A DNA stretch of 38,354 nt from Candidatus Thiodiazotropha sp. (ex Codakia rugifera) (GTDB taxonomy: Bacteria > Pseudomonadota > Gammaproteobacteria > Chromatiales > Chromatiaceae): NCBI GenBank assembly GCA_025656675.1, contig JAHXHN010000006.1, positions 1-38,354 on the forward strand, in the 5' to 3' direction. A program made the translations under genes and the position numbers. Of the stretch, positions 34,309 through 38,354 are shown piece after piece (position 1 is the first letter of the stretch; each line of letters begins with the position of its first letter). Below the pieces are notes generated by a model. That model saw only the letters and a program-made list of their open reading frames with translations, searched no databases and was not told the DNA's origin.

Positions 34309-35220
34309 ATGAGTCTCTATCCCCATATCGACGACCTGCTCGAGTTACGCCATCAGGCCCATACCCTGGGCTTGGCCTCGCATCATTTGGTTAACACCAG
34401 CTTTAGCGGTCTTTATGCATCAGTATTCCGTGGCACCGGCCTCGATTTCGAAGAGGTGCGGGAATACCGTGAAGGTGATGATATCCGCAACATGGAGTGG
34501 AATGTCACCGCACGCACCAATGTGCCTCATTTGAAAATATTCCGCGAAGAGCGTGAGCGCAGTGTCGTGCTGTGTGTCGATCGCGGACCACATATGAGCT
34601 TTGGTACCCGTGGCACCTTCAAATCGATACAGGCCGCTAAAGCAGCGGCCCTGCTGGGCTGGGCCGCCTCCAGGTTACATGACAGAGTCGGTGGCATGTT
34701 GTTCGGTGACAGACAGCAGGGCATGCAATACTTTCGTCCGACCAAGGATCGCCGTGCATTGTGGCGTCTACTCCATGCCCTCACTCAGGAAGGTGCAACC
34801 CAGCAACCCCATTTGGATTGTCTTTCTGAAGCGTTACAACGTGCTGATCGGGGGACTGCCACAGGATCGCTGATCTTTGTGATCGCTGATTTAAACAGGG
34901 AAATCCTCGGCCTACGGCAGACATTAGGACGCCTCTGCCAACATCATACCCTAGTGCTACTGCCAGTGGATGACCCGGCCGACAGTGAACTGCCAGAGAT
35001 GGGACGGGTAACCTTTGTCGGTCCAGATGGCAAAGCCATGGAGATCGACACCCATGACCGCCAAGCCAGGGAGCGTTATAGTCAAGCATGGCACATACGT
35101 CGCCAGAAACTGAATCAGTTGACGAATAGCCTGGGTATTTCGTTAATGCCGATCGCCACCCATGAAGAGATCCATCTGGCCCTGACCCATGGTCTGGCTA
35201 AACACTTCGGCAGGCATTAG
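34309..35220 (+). CDS. DUF58 protein
   Basis: From ATG at 34309 the protein has 303 residues. The core DUF58 motif Gly-Leu-Asp-Phe-Glu-Glu-Val-Arg-Glu-Tyr-Arg-Glu-Gly-Asp-Asp-Ile-Arg lies about 42-58, followed by Asn-Val-Thr-Ala-Arg. The C-terminal half is von Willebrand-A-like with a degenerate metal site (Val-Asp-Arg-Gly in place of Asp-x-Ser-x-Ser). The DUF58 proteins pair with MoxR ATPases; their molecular role is not fixed. A longer frame upstream overlaps moxR and is not real. It abuts the DUF4381 gene directly. Confidence 0.9.
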   Translation: MSLYPHIDDLLELRHQAHTLGLASHHLVNTSFSGLYASVFRGTGLDFEEVREYREGDDIRNMEWNVTARTNVPHLKIFREERERSVVLCVDRGPHMSFGTRGTFKSIQAAKAAALLGWAASRLHDRVGGMLFGDRQQGMQYFRPTKDRRALWRLLHALTQEGATQQPHLDCLSEALQRADRGTATGSLIFVIADLNREILGLRQTLGRLCQHHTLVLLPVDDPADSELPEMGRVTFVGPDGKAMEIDTHDRQARERYSQAWHIRRQKLNQLTNSLGISLMPIATHEEIHLALTHGLAKHFGRH

Positions 35221-35700
35221 ATGGACCCGCTTCGTGACATCCGAGGTATAGATCCTGCCTCCTGGTGGCCACCAGCACCAGGCTGGTGGTTGCTACTGCT
35301 GGGTCTGATACTGTTGGCGTTGCTGGCCTGGTGGCTGATCAGAAAGCGACGCCTCTATCCATTGGGTCGCTGGCAACAGGACGCACGGCACCAGTTACTT
35401 TCTCTGCGACGGCGCATGAAACGTGAGCCGGCCAAACAGGTCGCAGGTGAGCTTTCCGAACTGCTCAGACGTATCGCTATCGCACGCTGTGGTCGGGAAC
35501 AGACTGCAGCATTGACCGATGAGGCCTGGTTAGACTGGCTGCAAAGCAATGACTCAACCGGCTTTCACTGGCGAGAGAAGGGACGCGTGCTGCTTGAACT
35601 ACCATATGCACCACCGGATAGGACAGCTGAAAAAACTGAACTTGAACAGCTAATCAATGCCGCCATTCACTGGGTCAGCGAGGAGGCATGTCATGTTTGA
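35221..35700 (+). CDS. DUF4381 membrane protein
   Basis: A 159-residue protein with one membrane helix (about 20-41), preceded by Pro-Ala-Pro-Gly-Trp-Trp and followed by a basic cytosolic helical domain. This is the standard DUF4381 member of Bat operons. Its start follows the DUF58 stop with no gap, and its end overlaps the first von Willebrand gene by eight bases. Function is unknown beyond association with the Bat complex. Confidence 0.88.
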   Translation: MDPLRDIRGIDPASWWPPAPGWWLLLLGLILLALLAWWLIRKRRLYPLGRWQQDARHQLLSLRRRMKREPAKQVAGELSELLRRIAIARCGREQTAALTDEAWLDWLQSNDSTGFHWREKGRVLLELPYAPPDRTAEKTELEQLINAAIHWVSEEACHV

Positions 35701-36733
35701 GTTTTACTGGCCCTGGATGGCATTATTATTGACACTGCCATTGCTGGTGAGGTTCTTCTGGCCACGGCCTGCGGCCGAACAACATGAATCTGTTGAAGGG
35801 TTGCAGGCCACCCTTTTACACCCTGCCCTATCCCACCTGCAAGAGGCTTTTCAGACCCGAACGCCACGTCAACCACTGAGTGTACGTCTACACAGTTGGC
35901 TTCTCTTCCTGCTGTGGCTGGCGCTGGTCTTGGCATTAATGCGCCCCCAATGGCTGGAACCCTATACCGAGAACCGTACTGCCGGTTATGACCTGATGTT
36001 GGCTGTAGATGCTTCACACTCCATGAACGCCCTCGACTTCACATTGAATGATGAGCAGGTGAGTCGTATGCAGGTGGTGAAAGGGGTGGTAGCCAAATTT
36101 ATCGAGGGCCGTCAAGGGGACCGGATAGGCTTAGTGATATTTGGCAGCAGGGCCTATGTACTCTCTCCCATGACCTATGACCGGAAAGCGGTCAGTAGCC
36201 TGCTGAGTGAAGTGATCCCGCGCATCGCTGGTGACGGTACAGCCATTGGTGATGCCCTGGGTCTGGGAGTGAAGAAACTGAGGGAGCGTCCTGAGGGTTC
36301 ACGGGTGTTGCTACTGATTGCCGATGGCGAAAATACGGCCGGTACAATCCCTCCATTGAAGGCGGCACAGCTTGCCGCACAAGAGGGTATTCGCATCTAC
36401 AGCATTGGTGTTGGCAGTGATAAAAAAAAGGTGCCTATCCTGGAAAACGGTCGTATCGTCACCCGTTCCGATCTGGGCTTCAATGAACAGGCAATGCGTG
36501 AAATCGCAGAGGCAACCGACGGTGCCTATTTTCGCGCGACCGACACGGCGGCCCTGGAAAAAATCTATCAGCATATCGATGAACTGGAGAAGACTGAAGC
36601 AGAGTCACGTACTGTTTTCGTACCCCAACCTCTCTATTATTGGCCACTGGGTGTGGCGCTCTTGCTATTATTGATCCTCGGTCTCTATCCCGAAGGCAGG
36701 CAACGGCGGTTGGGGAGCGGCGGTTATGCCTGA
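35693..36733 (+). CDS. batA: BatA-like von Willebrand A-domain membrane protein
   Basis: From ATG at 35693 (AGGAGG upstream) the protein has 346 residues: N-terminal hydrophobic helices, then a VWA domain with an intact metal-ion-dependent site (Asp-Ala-Ser-His-Ser at about 105, plus Thr and Asp later), and a C-terminal helix. BatA/BatB proteins of the Bacteroides aerotolerance family are membrane-bound, partner with MoxR ATPases and are linked to envelope stress and oxygen tolerance. A longer in-frame upstream start overlaps DUF4381 and is less likely. Confidence 0.92.
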   Translation: MFEFYWPWMALLLTLPLLVRFFWPRPAAEQHESVEGLQATLLHPALSHLQEAFQTRTPRQPLSVRLHSWLLFLLWLALVLALMRPQWLEPYTENRTAGYDLMLAVDASHSMNALDFTLNDEQVSRMQVVKGVVAKFIEGRQGDRIGLVIFGSRAYVLSPMTYDRKAVSSLLSEVIPRIAGDGTAIGDALGLGVKKLRERPEGSRVLLLIADGENTAGTIPPLKAAQLAAQEGIRIYSIGVGSDKKKVPILENGRIVTRSDLGFNEQAMREIAEATDGAYFRATDTAALEKIYQHIDELEKTEAESRTVFVPQPLYYWPLGVALLLLLILGLYPEGRQRRLGSGGYA

Positions 36734-37757
36734 ATCTGTCTTCCACTTCGCCCGACCTGAATGGCTGTTTGCCTTGTTGGGACTGATCCCAGTACTTGGT
36801 TGGTTAATCTTTAGTGTGGTACGCCCGCGAAAAGGCCCTATCCATTTGTATGCCGATGAACATCTGCTGCCACACCTGACAGGCGTTAGGGAACTCGATG
36901 TGAATGAACGTTGGAGTCGCTACTCACGCTGGGGTGTATTGTGGATACTCCTGGTCATCGCCCTGGCCGGACCACGCTGGGATTTCACCGATATCGAGGC
37001 CTTCTCACCGGCCAGTGATGTGGTGATTTTGATGGACATTTCGCGGTCCATGAATGTCGCCGATGTGCAACCATCCCGCCTTGCGCGTGCTCGTCAAGAG
37101 GTGCAGGACCTGGTACAGCTCAATCAGGAACTACGCATTGGTATGATTGCCTTCGCTTCTGTACCCCATGTGGTGACACCAATTACAGAAGATAGCCAAA
37201 GCATCCTCAACGCCCTGCCGGCAGTCACTACCGAATTGGCCAACCTCCAGGGAAGCCGCCTCAATGCAGCCCTGGAACGAGCCAAGCAATTGCTTGGCAG
37301 TGATACGCTGGATAGTGCTCAAAGTATTCTGTTAATCAGTGATGGGGATTTTGATGAACCCGAATTGCTTGATCAGGTGAAGGCATTGTCAAACCAGGGC
37401 ATCACCCTGCACACACTGGGTATCGGCTCTCCGGGAGGTGGTCCTATACCGGCCCGGGTCGGCCAAAGTGACCTAATGAGAGAACGCAATGGCAAGCTCA
37501 TTGAATCCCGGCTCAACGAAAGTATGCTTCGGCAACTCGCCCAGGCAGGAGGTGGCCTCTATCAGCACGCTGACTTTCGTGACCAGGACAGCCGCAACAT
37601 TCTGAAACTGGCCAGTGGTGATGTCGGTAAACCCACACGTACCCAGGAGAAAACCCGCGTTTGGAACGAACGTTTCTACTGGCTGCTGTTACCGCTGCTG
37701 TTATTACTGCTACCAGGTTTTAGAGTCAGACGGTCTACCGGAGAACCACAACCATGA
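36726..37757 (+). CDS. batB: BatB-like von Willebrand A-domain membrane protein
   Basis: A 343-residue paralog of the preceding gene, overlapping it by eight bases: two N-terminal helices, a VWA domain with Asp-Ile-Ser-Arg-Ser (about 102) and Ser-Asp-Gly-Asp metal-site residues, and a C-terminal helix. It ends four bases into the next gene (ATGA). Together with BatA it probably forms a membrane complex facing the periplasm. Confidence 0.92.
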   Translation: MPESVFHFARPEWLFALLGLIPVLGWLIFSVVRPRKGPIHLYADEHLLPHLTGVRELDVNERWSRYSRWGVLWILLVIALAGPRWDFTDIEAFSPASDVVILMDISRSMNVADVQPSRLARARQEVQDLVQLNQELRIGMIAFASVPHVVTPITEDSQSILNALPAVTTELANLQGSRLNAALERAKQLLGSDTLDSAQSILLISDGDFDEPELLDQVKALSNQGITLHTLGIGSPGGGPIPARVGQSDLMRERNGKLIESRLNESMLRQLAQAGGGLYQHADFRDQDSRNILKLASGDVGKPTRTQEKTRVWNERFYWLLLPLLLLLLPGFRVRRSTGEPQP

Positions 37758-38354
37758 GGGTCTCTCTTGCACTGGCGCTGTTGTTACTATCCCTATTCTC
37801 CTGGGCTGAAGCCAACTGGTTTTTAAATCAGGAACAACAGGCTGCAGAGGACTACAACCAGGGACACTACGATGAGGCGGCTAATGGTTTTGAAGATCCT
37901 TATCGAAAAGGAGTTGCGCACTATCGTACCGGTGATTACCAGGCCGCAATAGATAATTTCAGTCAGGTAACGCGTGAAGAGATCAAACAGGATGCACGCT
38001 ATAACCTGGGTAACAGCCGCTACAAGCTGGAAGATTATCAGGGTGCTATCGAAGCCTACGAATCCGTGCTCGATACCGATCCGGATCACACCGATGCACG
38101 GCATAACCTGGCTCTGGCACGGGAAAAACTCGCTCAGGAACAGCAAGAAGAAGAGCAAAAAGAGAACGAAGAGGAAGAAGATAAGGAAGATCAGGAAAAA
38201 CAGGAATCAGAAAAAGAGGAGCAAGAAAAAGAGAGCGGTGATCAATCGGAAGAGCAGCAGGAGTCTGAGTCCGGTGATCAGGATCAAGAGCAAGCGCAAT
38301 CGGGGGATCAGTCGCAAGAGCAGCAGGAGTCTGAGTCCGGTGATCAGGATCAAG
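37754..38354 (+). CDS. batC: BatC-like TPR protein, cut by window end
   Basis: About 200 residues are visible from ATG at 37754: a signal peptide (cleavage near Ala-Glu-Ala, residue 20), three TPR helical pairs (about 25-135), then a highly acidic Glu/Gln/Lys/Ser-rich low-complexity tail that continues beyond the window. The overlap with batB shows coupling. BatC-type proteins carry TPRs and complete the Bat complex. The tail contains a 66-base tandem repeat. Confidence 0.88.
   Translation, partial: MRVSLALALLLLSLFSWAEANWFLNQEQQAAEDYNQGHYDEAANGFEDPYRKGVAHYRTGDYQAAIDNFSQVTREEIKQDARYNLGNSRYKLEDYQGAIEAYESVLDTDPDHTDARHNLALAREKLAQEQQEEEQKENEEEEDKEDQEKQESEKEEQEKESGDQSEEQQESESGDQDQEQAQSGDQSQEQQESESGDQDQ
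38235..38354 (+). repeat. 66-bp (22-codon) tandem repeat in the acidic tail of batC
   Basis: The 39 bases ending at 38288 recur exactly 66 bases later, at 38316-38354, with similar sequence between. Each unit encodes 22 residues rich in Glu, Gln, Ser and Asp. In-frame tandem repeats like this expand and shrink easily; how many units follow is hidden by the window end. Confidence 0.8.

Noticed and set aside
1-38354. CRISPR arrays, tRNA or rRNA genes, prophage or integrase genes
   Set aside because: None seen: no regular spaced repeats, no cloverleaf I can recognise, no transposase or integrase frame.

Overview
The window reads as chromosomal DNA of a facultatively denitrifying gammaproteobacterium. 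The hisBHAFIE-tatABC order, TypA, Dtd, a CysB-like LysR regulator and the Bat/MoxR operon all fit a Chromatiales-like, sulfur-oxidiser-type lineage. The lineage is an inference from gene content and order; no rRNA or other marker is present.

Left part (1-8.5 kb), nitrite/nitric oxide respiration. The first 21 bases are the start of a minus-strand gene whose N-terminus resembles NorC. It lies behind a perfect FNR/DNR box at the activating distance. A short mobile-element relic follows, then a minus-strand group: hemerythrin, a DnrP-like zinc ribbon and a DUF2189 membrane protein. Divergent from these is a cytochrome cd1 nitrite reductase gene (nirS) with its own FNR/DNR-type promoter. Downstream of nirS are a very large NapC/NirT cytochrome fused to two copies of a haem-binding ethylbenzene-dehydrogenase-like domain, a cupredoxin, and a triheme cytochrome. 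These look like a dedicated electron-delivery set for nitrite reduction.

Middle-left (8.6-12.5 kb), signalling and NO/O2 haem proteins: a CHASE-domain histidine kinase with a single-domain response regulator, a stand-alone H-NOX protein, and the decayed remains of a truncated haemoglobin and a ferredoxin-NADP-reductase-like protein.

Middle (13-22.2 kb), accessory and regulatory genes: a TonB-dependent receptor, a possible small gene, a YfiR-like periplasmic protein and a hybrid histidine kinase in one operon. Then come a secreted charged protein, an SH3-domain protein, a sigma-54 activator without a sensor domain, a CysB-like LysR regulator and a pentapeptide-repeat protein.

Right part (22.3-38.3 kb), housekeeping: hisB-hisH-hisA-hisF-hisI-hisE-tatA-tatB-tatC on the minus strand (TatC with an unusual C-terminal extension), a secreted metallo-beta-lactamase-fold protein, dtd, prolyl aminopeptidase and typA. 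Between the aminopeptidase gene and typA sits a strong candidate for a CsrA/RsmA-sequestering small RNA. It has five AGGA motifs, two of them in hairpin loops, a strong terminator, and a GacA/UvrY-like palindrome upstream. An AT-rich gap with a cluster of DnaA-box-like sites then leads into the plus-strand moxR-DUF58-DUF4381-batA-batB-batC operon, cut by the window end.

Most worth following up: the unusual NirS (no His in the usual distal-pocket segment) together with its NapC-(EB_dh)2/cupredoxin/triheme partners, and the CsrA-sponge RNA.
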